Shown here one piece after another: positions 24,919 to 34,301 of a DNA stretch of 64,000 nucleotides. The translations under genes and the position numbers were made by a program. Each line of letters begins with the position of its first letter. The first letter of the stretch is position 1. The notes beneath the pieces were generated by a model. The model was not told the DNA's origin. It saw nothing but the letters and a program-made list of their open reading frames with translations, and did not search any database. Source of the stretch: Polyangiaceae bacterium (GTDB lineage Bacteria > Myxococcota_A > Polyangia > Polyangiales > Polyangiaceae); NCBI GenBank assembly GCA_009780955.1, contig WQZB01000005.1, forward strand, positions 41,198 to 105,197, read 5' to 3'.

Positions 24919-27900
24919 ATGCGGCATTCGGGCTAAACCTATTGCGACGCCCATTGCGCGTAGTCACCGCACTTGCCAAATGGGTGCTCGGCGGCGCGTG
25001 CTTCGTCGTAGCTGCGCTCGTCAGCATCGTTGTGCACCTGAATGTGCCGGCGGAAAGGCGCCTTGTCGCACGTGTGGCAAGTAGGGCGCTCAGTTCTGTT
25101 CTCTCGGGCACGGTCGCGATCGAGCACATTGGCCAACTCACCTCGCGCGGAATCCACGGCGCGCGCGCGCGGGTGCGCGATCCTGACGGAACCGAGGTGC
25201 TCTTCGTCGACGGGTTACGCGTCGACGTCTGCTTGCTTTGCACGATTCGGTCGTTGTTCAAAGATGGCGAGGTTGTCGTTGACGCGACTCACATCGAGGT
25301 TCGTCACGCGTGGGTCCATGGCAAGTCGCCAGGGTTAGTCGATGCAGAATTCAACGGCCTTGCAGGCTCATTTCACTATAGCGAGGAGCTGATCGTCGCG
25401 CAGATCGATCGACTCGACATGCAAAGTCGCGCGCTGCCTCGAGGGGCAAACCCAAACGGCAGAATCGCAGGGCACATGCGCCTGCTTATGGCGGCGCTCC
25501 CTTGTGTTGAGCCCGAAATCCATGGCTCACGCTCCGCTTCTTTCGAGAGCCACGGCCTACGGGCTCAACGGAGCGCGACGTCTGCGCCTCGCCCTTGGAT
25601 TTTCAATCACAGCGCAACGTGGTTGCGCTGTAACCACGATGCCGCTCGCATCGAGGCTGACGGCTCGTTCGATGGGACGCTTTTTGGCGCACCAGCAACG
25701 CTGCGCGCGACGATGAGCGAGATGCACATGGACGCCGTGCTCGATGCCCGCGATGACGAAGGCGACGATCTGCGTCGAGCACTCCCAGAACTCGGATTGC
25801 GTGCACCAACGTCGGTGCACGCCGAGCTGCACGGCGAATGGCCGCGCGCATCGATGGCGGTTCACGCCGCCGTTGGCACGGCGCACATGGATGCCAATGT
25901 AGCGATGGATATTGCATCTACCTCGTTCGAAGGGCGCGCCGAAGCCTCTGGCCAGCGCATCTCATACGGCAAGGGCGCAGTCGACGAAATTCACATCCGC
26001 GCGCAAGCGCATGGCACGCTCGCGGTGCCTTCCATTGAGATTGACGTGCACACACGCGGCGCGCGATGGGGCGCCTTTCGCACAGAATCGATGAAAGTAC
26101 GCGGAAAAATCGGCAAGCACCAGGACACAATCGTTGTGCATGACCCTCGCATCGAGCTTGTTCGAAATGGCCAATTGGCCACGGTGATTGCCGACCGCGT
26201 TGCGATTCAAAGCCAACGATTGGCGATCGAGCACGCCACGGTTCACGGCATTGGCGCGCCCGTCTACGCCGACGTAGTTCGCACGCCACGCGAGGTCAAA
26301 GCGAAGGTCGTTGCCAAAGGAATCGACCTTGGGCGCGCGGCCGCGTTCGTTGGGCGCGAACGCGACGTTCACACAGGGACGTTGACGATCGACTCGAACA
26401 TGCTCTTTCGCGGTAAGCATTCACAAGGCGAGGTGCACGCCAAGGTCCGGAATCTGTCGGCGTTTCGCGTTCGCGATGCGCATCTCGACGTGGATGCCAA
26501 AGCGATCGATCGCACGATCACGCTCGATCTCGACGGCTCTATCGGCTCAACCGGCCACATTGCCCTCCACACCACGCGCTTGTCGGTGTCTGGCGATCCC
26601 GCAAAGCTTTCTTCGTGGCGCGGTGCAACCGGGCGCGCCCAATTCGACGCCGCGATCGATATGCAAAAGGCCATCGCGCTTTGGCAACCACGCACTCGGC
26701 GCACTCAGAAGACAAGCCAAGTGGGCGGATGGCTCGTGGTTCGTGCGGCGCTCTCACGCGACAGCCAGTCGGCGCCGCTCGATGGACGCCTCAGCGTGCG
26801 CACGCAAGGACTCGCGGTCTCGAGCATAACGCCTCCGGAGGCAATCCTTGGCACCGTGGAGGTGAGGCACGCACCAGGGTTTCACATGAGCGGCATCGAC
26901 GTGGGACTCGATGCAAGCATCGACGGCATGTCGAATGATGGCGAGCTCGCCGTACGCCTTACCGATAGGCACACGGCGCTTGCTGCACTTGATATCAAGG
27001 CGATCGCGCCATACCGAGAATTCTTGCATAATCCAAAGGCAGCGTGGAAGAAGCTCCAAGCCGCGGCTGTGAGCGCTGCGCTCATCGTGCCGGAACGCGC
27101 ACTCGACACACTGCCATCGGTGTTCGGAACAGGAGCCATGGCCGGTGCCGTGGGCGGCGATTTGCGTGTCTGGGGCACGGCGGGCGAGCCGCACGTCGAG
27201 CTCACCGCGCACGCGCGCGGCGTTCGCTCGAAGTACGCGCCGCTCTCGATGGCAACCGACACCGAAATTGCATTCGCCTACGACGGAACAACTGCCAATA
27301 TCGGCGTCGACGTCAAAAGACGCGATCGCCAGATCGCGCAGCTTACGTCGCGCGTCGACGTCGAGGCAAAGGATCTTGCTGCCGAAGGATCGGCGCTCGC
27401 AAAGGCGTCGGCAAACGCGACAAGTGTGGGCCAGGCATTCGCGAAGCTGCCATGGAAGGGCAACACCAAGATTCGGCTCGATAGGTTCCCGCTCGAACTG
27501 GTTGGGCCCCTGGCAGACGCCCGGCTGCACGGCAACGTGAGCGGCGAAGTTGCGGCCTTTGGGCTGCACGACGACCCACGCCTCACAGCGCATCTGTCGC
27601 TCGATTCGCTGCGCATCGGGCGAGCCGACTACCAGATCGGAACCATCGCGATCGATGCAGATCGCAACAATTTTGCGCTCACCGCGCACATGCAGCAAGC
27701 AGACGGCTTTGCTGACGTCCGCGCGCACTCAGGCTTGGTATGGGAACGCGGACTGGTTCCGACACTGAATAGCAGGCAGCGGTTCGAAGCACGGTTCGTT
27801 GCAAGCGCATTTCAAATAGCGGCAGCGTTGCCGTTCGCGTCCGATCTGTTCAACGACTTGGACGGACGTATCGATGCTGATGCGACGATCACCATGGATC

Positions 27901-29156
27901 CCTCGACGAAGTCGACGACGATGACGGGACACGCAGCGCTTCGCGACGGTTCGATGCAACTTGCAATTATCGGTGAAACGTTCGACAACGTTCGCGCCAC
28001 ACTCACCTTTGCGCCTGACGGCAACCTTCACATCGACGACATAGAGGCCGACCATGGCGGTGGACAGGTGCATGGCAATGCCGTCATTCACTTCGATGGT
28101 CTGCTATTGCAAAATGCAACAATAAACGCGGCCATCCCCAAGAAGAAACCCATCAACTTCGCGTTCCAAGGCCAGCCCATCGGCGACATTTGGGGCAACG
28201 CAAAAGTCGACGTGTATCACGCCAGAGACAACGGGAAAACGACGCTATCTGCCAGTGTGCCGAACCTTCACATCAAGCTCCCGCAAACCATGAAAGGTGG
28301 CGTAGAAGAATTTCGGAAGAACGAGAAGATAAAGGTTGGCGTGTACTCGTCGCCAAACGAGCTTCTCGAGCTCCGGCTCGACCAGAAAGATTTGCAGCAG
28401 AAAGCACCGAGCACACCTGTCGATGTCGACGTGGCGCTTGGCGAAATCACCCTCGATCGTGGGACTGAAGTGCACGTTGTGCTTACCGGGCAACCTCACA
28501 TCACATTCGCCGAAACAATGCGTGTAACCGGCACAATCAATGTCAAAAGCGGCAAAATCAACGTCCAAGGCAAGGAGTTTCGTGTTGAGCAAGGAAAGGT
28601 GATCTTTCAACCTGAAAACCCGTCGAACCCAACGGTCGTAGCCTCGGCTGTGTGGACGGCAACCGATGGCACAAAGGTGTTCGCCGATTTCAGAGGGCCG
28701 CTCAAAACCGGGCAAGTCAGCTTGCGCTCAGAACCTGCTCGCCCCAAAAACGAGGTACTCTCGCTCGTTCTTTTTGGAGGCCCCGAGAACGACCAGACCG
28801 GCTCGCCTTCTTCAGGGGGTGAGCAGCAAAATGGATCGGCAGCGGCAGCCGCAACCGTTGGCGGCGCCATTGCGGCGCAAGGTCTGACAGCGGCGTTCGA
28901 CGATCTCACCGGCATCCACACGACGGCACGGGTCGCCACCACGAAAGATAACAATCCGCGGCCCGAGGTGGACGTGCAGCTCTCACGCGCGTTCACATTG
29001 CGACTCGCGCACGTCATTGGCACGCCGCCCGTTACCGACCCAGACACGAATCTCGCGACGGTCGATTGGCGCTTTCGCATGAATTGGGCAGTTGAAATGA
29101 CGTTTGGCGATCATGGCAAGGCCGTGGCGGACGCCGTCTGGCAGAAACGCTACTGA
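24915..29156 (+). CDS. tamB: TamB/AsmA-type translocation and assembly module protein
   Basis: A 1413-residue inner-membrane-anchored periplasm-spanning protein thought to move phospholipids to the outer membrane and assist barrel assembly. A single N-terminal helix (LGGACFVVAALVSIVVHL) precedes a very long beta-rich region. The C-terminal TamB domain shows INVKSGKINVQGKEF, VIFQPENPSNPTVVASA and NEVLSLVLFGG. TTG 24915 overlaps the upstream TGA, making a tight two-gene TAM-like operon. Its stop TGA is completed by a family A end (GACCGC at 29155). Confidence 0.92.
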   Translation: MNAAFGLNLLRRPLRVVTALAKWVLGGACFVVAALVSIVVHLNVPAERRLVARVASRALSSVLSGTVAIEHIGQLTSRGIHGARARVRDPDGTEVLFVDGLRVDVCLLCTIRSLFKDGEVVVDATHIEVRHAWVHGKSPGLVDAEFNGLAGSFHYSEELIVAQIDRLDMQSRALPRGANPNGRIAGHMRLLMAALPCVEPEIHGSRSASFESHGLRAQRSATSAPRPWIFNHSATWLRCNHDAARIEADGSFDGTLFGAPATLRATMSEMHMDAVLDARDDEGDDLRRALPELGLRAPTSVHAELHGEWPRASMAVHAAVGTAHMDANVAMDIASTSFEGRAEASGQRISYGKGAVDEIHIRAQAHGTLAVPSIEIDVHTRGARWGAFRTESMKVRGKIGKHQDTIVVHDPRIELVRNGQLATVIADRVAIQSQRLAIEHATVHGIGAPVYADVVRTPREVKAKVVAKGIDLGRAAAFVGRERDVHTGTLTIDSNMLFRGKHSQGEVHAKVRNLSAFRVRDAHLDVDAKAIDRTITLDLDGSIGSTGHIALHTTRLSVSGDPAKLSSWRGATGRAQFDAAIDMQKAIALWQPRTRRTQKTSQVGGWLVVRAALSRDSQSAPLDGRLSVRTQGLAVSSITPPEAILGTVEVRHAPGFHMSGIDVGLDASIDGMSNDGELAVRLTDRHTALAALDIKAIAPYREFLHNPKAAWKKLQAAAVSAALIVPERALDTLPSVFGTGAMAGAVGGDLRVWGTAGEPHVELTAHARGVRSKYAPLSMATDTEIAFAYDGTTANIGVDVKRRDRQIAQLTSRVDVEAKDLAAEGSALAKASANATSVGQAFAKLPWKGNTKIRLDRFPLELVGPLADARLHGNVSGEVAAFGLHDDPRLTAHLSLDSLRIGRADYQIGTIAIDADRNNFALTAHMQQADGFADVRAHSGLVWERGLVPTLNSRQRFEARFVASAFQIAAALPFASDLFNDLDGRIDADATITMDPSTKSTTMTGHAALRDGSMQLAIIGETFDNVRATLTFAPDGNLHIDDIEADHGGGQVHGNAVIHFDGLLLQNATINAAIPKKKPINFAFQGQPIGDIWGNAKVDVYHARDNGKTTLSASVPNLHIKLPQTMKGGVEEFRKNEKIKVGVYSSPNELLELRLDQKDLQQKAPSTPVDVDVALGEITLDRGTEVHVVLTGQPHITFAETMRVTGTINVKSGKINVQGKEFRVEQGKVIFQPENPSNPTVVASAVWTATDGTKVFADFRGPLKTGQVSLRSEPARPKNEVLSLVLFGGPENDQTGSPSSGGEQQNGSAAAAATVGGAIAAQGLTAAFDDLTGIHTTARVATTKDNNPRPEVDVQLSRAFTLRLAHVIGTPPVTDPDTNLATVDWRFRMNWAVEMTFGDHGKAVADAVWQKRY

Positions 29157-29179
29157 CCGCGTTCAGGTTGAGGTGCTTT
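29155..29179. repeat. Family A left-end fragment
   Basis: GACCGCGTTCAGGTTGAGGT is a diverged left terminus of family A. It begins within the tamB stop codon. Confidence 0.65.
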
Positions 29180-29199
29180 CGTCGTTGGCGACCGCATCC

Positions 29200-29227
29200 G
29201 TAGGGGCTCAGCATGCTGCGCCCCTAC
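29200..29227. repeat. Family B palindrome (single unit)
   Basis: GTAGGGGCTCAGCATGCTGC followed by GCCCCTAC. One base in the left arm breaks perfect symmetry. It lies between tamB and the next operon. Confidence 0.85.
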
Positions 29228-29291
29228 TCGGCTGTCGCGCAGTGGGCATGCACTTCGCACCTCGCTCGATTCAAGCGAGGAGAACGAAATC

Positions 29292-29687
29292 ATGGCCCTG
29301 GCTACGCCCGATCGTCCGATGGACGAACAAAAGTCGACAGTTGCGCTCCTGAAAGAAGCACTCGACGAGACCAAGGAGCTCGTTCGCATCGAGATCGAGC
29401 TCGCGCGTGCCGATGTGAAAGACGAGATCCGCCGCTCGAAGCACGCCCTCATCGGCTTCACGCTTGCCGCTTCCGGCGTGCTCGTCGCCATTTGCATGCT
29501 TTCGGTTGCACTCGTTCTCGCGCTCGGCGGCACGGCGCTCGCCGCTGTTGCGGTGGCAGCTGGCTTCCTCGTTGCCGGGGCTCTAGCGGCATTTGTAGGC
29601 TACACGCGTCTGCCAAAACCGCCTCTGGTTCGCACGCGTGAGCGCTTGGAGGTCGACATCAATCAATTCAAGGAGCATCTCGCGTGA
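29292..29687 (+). CDS. Holin-X/YqjE-type membrane protein (PF07332-like)
   Basis: A 131-residue protein. A charged amphipathic N-terminal helix (LLKEALDETKELVRIEIELA) precedes two adjoining transmembrane segments (LIGFTLAASGVLVAICML and ALAAVAVAAGFLVAGALAAF) and a short basic tail. This matches the family often mislabelled phage holin, generally chromosomal and stress related. A GAGGAG ribosome-binding site lies about 10 bases before ATG 29292. It leads a three-gene overlapping operon. There are no phage genes around it. Confidence 0.83.
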   Translation: MALATPDRPMDEQKSTVALLKEALDETKELVRIEIELARADVKDEIRRSKHALIGFTLAASGVLVAICMLSVALVLALGGTALAAVAVAAGFLVAGALAAFVGYTRLPKPPLVRTRERLEVDINQFKEHLA

Positions 29688-30244
29688 GCGACCTATCGTT
29701 GCCTTTCGACGCACGTGCCAGCCTCGAAGATCGCGCCACGAAAACGCGCGCACGGCTCGTGCGTACGCTCGATGCGCTCGACCTTCGACGCGAGCAAGTG
29801 ACACAAGCGAGTCACACCGCACGGCGTCTCGCAGTCCCCATCGCAGTGGTGCTCGTCGCCTTGGGTGTGGCTGGCGCGACCGCCGCCTTTGCCATTCGTG
29901 CATCGGTGAGGCGAAAGGAAACGCACGCTCTGCCCAGACGCGTGGGTGCAGCGCTCGAACCAACGCGCAAGGCGATGTTCGGCGAACACAAGCCTTCGAT
30001 CACGGAAGAAACTCTTCGCAAAGTGATTCTTGCCGTAGCCGGGCTCATGGCCACCGAGCTCGCCAAGCGCGCATTGAAGGCGTCATTCGAAGGCAAATCA
30101 ATCGCGACGCCACGCGCAAACGGCGAGCTCGCAAAAAAGAGCGGCAGCGCGCCCAACGTCGTTGTGGTTGAACCAAGCACTCCGCGCCTTGCCATTGCTT
30201 CTCGCGCAAAGAACCCAAACCCGACAAGAGGAGACATGCGATGA
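29684..30244 (+). CDS. Membrane protein of unknown function (DUF3618-like layout)
   Basis: 186 residues. A polar N terminus with a helical repeat (RARLVRTLDALDLRREQ) precedes one transmembrane helix (LAVPIAVVLVALGVAGATAAFAI) and a basic cytoplasmic-type tail. The layout resembles DUF3618-type proteins found beside PF07332 proteins in envelope-stress cassettes. GTG 29684 overlaps the previous stop (GTGA), and its own stop overlaps the next ATG. Confidence 0.72.
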   Translation: MSDLSLPFDARASLEDRATKTRARLVRTLDALDLRREQVTQASHTARRLAVPIAVVLVALGVAGATAAFAIRASVRRKETHALPRRVGAALEPTRKAMFGEHKPSITEETLRKVILAVAGLMATELAKRALKASFEGKSIATPRANGELAKKSGSAPNVVVVEPSTPRLAIASRAKNPNPTRGDMR

Positions 30245-31266
30245 GCGTTCCGGAAGAAGTCCTTGTCGACGAAGCCGCACGAGAGACGTACCCCGCAAGC
30301 GATGCCCCGTCGTGGACACCCACGCATGCGGGGACACCCCTGCATCCGCGACACCGTACGGGCAACCCCACCGATGTGCAGCGCCGACTGCGTGCGAACG
30401 TCGAAGCCATTACCCTCGCGATCGAACGAGAGCAGCAAAGGCGCGCATCGGACGCGGGCGAAGCGCGCCGGTCGACCGCAAACTTCATTGCCAACGCATT
30501 CCTCGAAGCAGGGCGCACGGTGACGCGCATTCCCCTTGGCGTCGAGACTACGGTCGAGACCGTCGAGGCCATTTTGCATGGCACACCGTCAGCCGATAAC
30601 GATGGCCAGATTGTCGTGGGCGTAAGCTACGATGGATTGGTTCCATCGCCTGCGCCTGCTGCCGCGGGCGTGGCGAACGCTATCTCGGATAACAGCTCGA
30701 TTGTGACGCTGCTTGCACTCGCGCGTCATCTCGAAGGCACTTCGTTCATCCGCACGGTACGGCTCGTTGCGTTCGCCAACGCGCCGCACGATCTGCCTTT
30801 GTCGGGACTGTCACGCGATCGCCGCGGAAGCCGCGTGTACGCCCGACGCCTTCGTGACCGTCACGTGCATGTGCACGGAATGATCGGCCTCGACAGCCTC
30901 GCGTTGTCGAATCCCGATGGTGCCATGGTCGCCATCTACGGCAACACGGCATCACGCGATCTCGCGAAGGAGTTGCGCCAAGGGTTTCGGCGTGGCTCTC
31001 CGCTGCCTCTTCGCACGTTCGTGCTGCCAAGCCTACTTCCGCTCGTTTCGTCGGCCGACCAGCGATCATTCTGGCGAGAAGGCATGGCAGCCGCAAGACT
31101 TTCAGCATTTCCACCTTCGTACTTCGGCCAACCGGCGCGCCCAATCTCACCAGCGCACACACCAGCGCCAAAGGCTGATTTCGACGTGATCACGACATTC
31201 GTGCTGGGCCTCGCGCAGGCTGTGAGTGATCTTGCAGGCGGCGAGGCGCAACGGCTGAAGGCTTGA
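30241..31266 (+). CDS. M28-peptidase-like protein lacking clear metal ligands, with PASD N-terminal motif
   Basis: 341 residues. The N terminus carries DEAARETYPASDAPSW, a short motif known from small proteobacterial proteins. The rest follows the outline of an M28 aminopeptidase (IVVGVSYDGL, AISDNSSIVTLLALARHL, RTVRLVAFANAP, GMIGLDSLAL), but the usual zinc ligands (HxD, DD, EE) are replaced. It is therefore more likely a binding protein or pseudoenzyme. No signal peptide is visible. It overlaps the upstream gene by 4 bp (ATGA). Confidence 0.68.
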   Translation: MSVPEEVLVDEAARETYPASDAPSWTPTHAGTPLHPRHRTGNPTDVQRRLRANVEAITLAIEREQQRRASDAGEARRSTANFIANAFLEAGRTVTRIPLGVETTVETVEAILHGTPSADNDGQIVVGVSYDGLVPSPAPAAAGVANAISDNSSIVTLLALARHLEGTSFIRTVRLVAFANAPHDLPLSGLSRDRRGSRVYARRLRDRHVHVHGMIGLDSLALSNPDGAMVAIYGNTASRDLAKELRQGFRRGSPLPLRTFVLPSLLPLVSSADQRSFWREGMAAARLSAFPPSYFGQPARPISPAHTPAPKADFDVITTFVLGLAQAVSDLAGGEAQRLKA

Positions 31267-31353
31267 GGCAGAACAATTTCGGGCGCTGCATCGCAGCGCG
31301 TGCGGCCAAATTTGGCCGAACTTCGATCGAACGGCACTAGAATGGTAGGCGGC

Positions 31354-31599
31354 ATGAACGACCGCTTCCCTTGCCCTTGCTGCGGGTTCCTCACGCAGGC
31401 CATGGTGCCCCTTGGCTTGTTCGACAGTTGCCCTGTTTGTTATTGGGCAGACGACCCCATGCAGGCTCACTATCCAGACTCCGCCGGCGCGAACGCGGTG
31501 TCCCTGAACGTTGCGAAGAAAAACTTCGCAACGTTCGGGGCAAGCGAAGAACGCTTCCGCGGTGAAGTGAGGGCGCCTACTCCCGACGAGATCCCGTGA
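31354..31599 (+). CDS. CPCC-family cysteine-rich protein
   Basis: 81 residues with the signature of the Cys_rich_CPCC family (PF14206): FPCPCCGFLT, then CPVCYWADDP, and a conserved tail with NAVSLNVAKKNF. The paired CxxC/CxCC groups probably bind zinc. I chose ATG 31354 since the motif starts four residues later; the frame opens at 31300. The stop overlaps the next gene start (GTGA). Confidence 0.85.
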   Translation: MNDRFPCPCCGFLTQAMVPLGLFDSCPVCYWADDPMQAHYPDSAGANAVSLNVAKKNFATFGASEERFRGEVRAPTPDEIP

Positions 31600-32831
31600 G
31601 TATTGAGCAGGTTTCGAGAGTAAGCTGCCTCGCACGTCCGATAGCCATGCCGTCAAAGAAAAAGCGCGCCCTTCGCGTCATCGCAATTCAGCTCCTTTCG
31701 GTTGTCGTCGTTGCCTTCGTTGCCTTTGGCATGCTGCATCGGGGGGCAGGCGGCGGCGATGCCGTTGCTGCGCCGCACTCGGCACGCACTTCTGCGGTGG
31801 CAACGGACACGCAGGCACCATCGCCCGCTAGCGACCCGCCCCCCATCGCGCCGGCCGCGTCGGTAAGCGTGCCAAACACGACAGCCGGCGACGCGGGCAG
31901 CGGCGATCCCATCGATCTTGCTGTTGCCCCTGACGGCGGCGTGCCTTCCCAACCAAGCGGCACTGTGTATCGCTCACCGTTCGCCAAGCCAAACCCTGGT
32001 GCGCCCGTGCGAGCGAAAGTTGCCATGCTGCTCAACAGCATTGACGACTACGACGTAAAATCAGGCACATTCACGGCCGACTTCTTCTTGAGCCTCACGA
32101 GCGCGCAGCCTATGCCGCCTATGAATTTGCAATTTCCAAACGGCAAACTCGATAACAAAGAGATTCTCGCGGACAAACCAACATTTCGGTTATACCGAAT
32201 GACCGGTTCTTTCAAATCGCCGCCCAACCTGCGAAACTATCCCTTCGACGCGCAAGAACTCCGCATCGTCATTGAAGACGATTTGCGCGGCATCGATCAA
32301 ATCCGTTTCACCGCAGACAAAGAGCGCACGCAACTCGCGCGCGGCTTTCGCGTTCTAGGCTGGCAGGTCGATTACGTGGAGGCTCGCTCGCTTAGCCAGG
32401 CATACCCCGACCGCTTCGAGGGCGACGACCTGTACTACGGTCGCTACATCTTCACGCTGGGCATCGAGCGCTTCGCCACGAGCGCGGCATTCAAAGTTTT
32501 CGTGCCGGCGTTCGTGATTGTCATTATCTCGCTGCTTGGGATGTGGGTCGGCCATGAGCACATGGAAGTTCGTTCGAATTCTGGAGCGCCAATGCTCGCA
32601 GGCGCCGTTCTTTTCCACTTTGCGCTGATGCAAGAACTGCCGCCAACAAGCTATTTCACGCGCGCCGACAAAGTCATGCTAGGCGTCTATTTTTCGCTAC
32701 TTCTCGGGATGATATCAACTTGGTGGATGTTTCTCGTAAAAGAAGAGAATATCCCCATTGTTTTCCGCGTGGGCCGCGCTGTCGTGCCCATCATTAGTCT
32801 TGCCGCGATGGTGATCGCATGCTTCGTGTGA
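31596..32831 (+). CDS. Pentameric ligand-gated ion channel homologue (Cys-loop superfamily)
   Basis: 411 residues. An N-terminal signal-anchor helix (IQLLSVVVVAFVAFGML) and a long Ala/Pro/Ser linker precede a ligand-binding-type beta domain. That domain shows LNSIDDYDVKSGTFTADFFL and NYPFDAQELRIVIEDD, which match the family's first strands and its FPFDxQ signature. Four transmembrane helices follow: FVPAFVIVIISLLGMWV, MLAGAVLFHFALMQELPP with SYFTRADK after it, VMLGVYFSLLLGMISTWW and VVPIISLAAMVIACFV. The PP-SYFTRAD stretch mirrors the TM2-TM3 linker of prokaryotic channels. GTG 31596 overlaps the CPCC stop; ATG 31647 is an alternative. Confidence 0.8.
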   Translation: MSIEQVSRVSCLARPIAMPSKKKRALRVIAIQLLSVVVVAFVAFGMLHRGAGGGDAVAAPHSARTSAVATDTQAPSPASDPPPIAPAASVSVPNTTAGDAGSGDPIDLAVAPDGGVPSQPSGTVYRSPFAKPNPGAPVRAKVAMLLNSIDDYDVKSGTFTADFFLSLTSAQPMPPMNLQFPNGKLDNKEILADKPTFRLYRMTGSFKSPPNLRNYPFDAQELRIVIEDDLRGIDQIRFTADKERTQLARGFRVLGWQVDYVEARSLSQAYPDRFEGDDLYYGRYIFTLGIERFATSAAFKVFVPAFVIVIISLLGMWVGHEHMEVRSNSGAPMLAGAVLFHFALMQELPPTSYFTRADKVMLGVYFSLLLGMISTWWMFLVKEENIPIVFRVGRAVVPIISLAAMVIACFV

Positions 32832-33304
32832 AGGACTCGTTGCTGGTGCTGGTCGTTCTGGTGCCGACGCTTTTGGGTTGCAAGAAGAAACCCATGCATC
32901 ATACAACTACCGTCGAAGTTCATCAGGTTCAGCACTACGGCAACATTGCGGCCGGCAGAATCGGCACAACCGATCTCGAACTCAATTTCGTCAACTGTCC
33001 TGGCACGGCCCGACAAGTCGTTCGTGCCAGCAAGGCCTTTACCGAGTGCGCACCAAACATAAAGGCTGGCGATCGGCTCGAAGCCGAGATTGTATCAAGC
33101 TACAACATCGAGCGCGGAAGCTATCGCAGCGAAATCTTGCGCCTCGGCGCATGTTCCGTGAAGGCCGACCCGAAAGACGAAGCGAACTACGAAACCGTGC
33201 AGATGTGCACCGATCTCGAGGCAACGGGCGTCACCGTCGGCGTCCGGTGCGATCGCACGCGCAGCAAGGAGCTACTCGCCAAGTGCCCATGGTTTCGAAG
33301 GTAG
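32819..33304 (+). CDS. Lipoprotein of unknown function
   Basis: 161 residues. The signal peptide (SLLVLVVLVPTLLGC) predicts lipidation at about Cys21. The mature part has six further cysteines, including FVNCPGTARQVV, FTECAPNIKAGD and LGACSV, suggesting disulphides. The phrase CPGTARQVVRASKAF may be an OB-like strand. It overlaps the channel gene 3' end, so the two are probably co-expressed. The stop TAG is at the edge of a family B unit. Start ATG 32819, or GTG 32828. Confidence 0.72.
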   Translation: MLRVKDSLLVLVVLVPTLLGCKKKPMHHTTTVEVHQVQHYGNIAAGRIGTTDLELNFVNCPGTARQVVRASKAFTECAPNIKAGDRLEAEIVSSYNIERGSYRSEILRLGACSVKADPKDEANYETVQMCTDLEATGVTVGVRCDRTRSKELLAKCPWFRR

Positions 33305-33388
33305 CGGGCAGGCACGAGACCTGCCCCTACATCCAACAACACGCATATTCGTAGGGGCGGCCCTTGTGGCCGCCCTTTGAAAGCGGTC
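33304..33388. repeat. Family B array ending in a family A terminus
   Basis: Units at 33304-33330 (CAGGCACGAGACCTG core, ending GCCCCTAC) and 33351-33375 (GTAGGGGCGGCCCTTGTGGC then CGCCC) are joined by an ATCCAACAACACGCATATTC linker. They are followed at once by TTTGAAAGCGGTC, the right end of family A. This is the second A/B join in the window. Confidence 0.87.
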
Positions 33389-33408
33389 TAGTTTGTTATC
33401 TTAAGCGC

Positions 33409-34212
33409 ATGACGCCATCCATCGACGAACTCGCTCAATTCGCATGTTGCCTCGCCAACGCATCCGGCGACGCCATTCGCCCATGGTTTCGCACCGCACT
33501 CAACGTGGACAACAAAGACCACGACCGCGATAGCTTCGATCCGGTTACAGAGGCCGATAAGCTTGCGGAACTTACTTTGCGTCGCCTTATCCATGCCACA
33601 TATCCCCGCCACGGCATCGTTGGTGAAGAACATGGCCAACGCGTTGGCGACGAGCCTTTCACGTGGGTTATCGACCCCATCGACGGCACGCGCTCGTTCA
33701 TCTGCGGCATGTTGCATTGGGGAACGCTCATCGCGCTGAACGACGGCACGCGACCCATTCTTGGCATTCTCGATCAGCCCATAACTCGGGAACGTTGGAT
33801 AGGCCGCCCCGGGCAAGCCACCTTCGCCGCGGCTGGCGCCATGGAGCAGACAATTCGAACGCGCGCCTGCCCCAACCTCGATGCCGCTGTGCTCACAACA
33901 ACACACCCAGCGGATCACTTCACGAAGGCCGAAGCCGATGCATTTCAATCCATCGCTGGGCGCGTGCGCATGACACGCTACGGCGGCGACTGCTACGCAT
34001 ACGGCCTTCTCGCGATGGGGCTCGTGGATCTCGTCGTCGAATCAGGCCTAAAGGCGTGGGACGTGCAAGCGATAATCCCAATCGTCGAAGGTGCTGGTGG
34101 GCTGATGACATCGTGGACAGGCGGCGATGCGCAGAATGGCGGCCGCGTCGTTGCTGCAGGCGATCCGCAATTGCACGCGCTGGCGCTCGAAGTCCTCTGC
34201 ACGGTGAAGTGA
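33409..34212 (+). CDS. hisN: Inositol-monophosphatase-family phosphatase, probable histidinol-phosphatase HisN
   Basis: 267 residues with the lithium-sensitive magnesium-dependent phosphatase motifs: DPVTEADKLAE, GEEHG, WVIDPIDGTRSF and, near the C terminus, GLKAWDVQAIIPIVEGAGG. The substrate-side motifs resemble HisN-type histidinol phosphatases, but inositol phosphatase activity cannot be excluded. ATG 33409 follows the repeat array by about 20 bp. No his genes adjoin it. Confidence 0.8.
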   Translation: MTPSIDELAQFACCLANASGDAIRPWFRTALNVDNKDHDRDSFDPVTEADKLAELTLRRLIHATYPRHGIVGEEHGQRVGDEPFTWVIDPIDGTRSFICGMLHWGTLIALNDGTRPILGILDQPITRERWIGRPGQATFAAAGAMEQTIRTRACPNLDAAVLTTTHPADHFTKAEADAFQSIAGRVRMTRYGGDCYAYGLLAMGLVDLVVESGLKAWDVQAIIPIVEGAGGLMTSWTGGDAQNGGRVVAAGDPQLHALALEVLCTVK

Positions 34213-34301
34213 GAAAAGCGCGAACTTACGAGATTACGAAAGCGCCTCACGCGAGACGAATTGCCCCGCGTATAGCGTGAAATCGCTGCGTGCCAACGTG
34301 C

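Noticed and set aside
29292..29687. Holin-like gene as a prophage sign
   Set aside because: PF07332-type proteins are usually chromosomal, and no phage structural, lysis or integrase genes are nearby.
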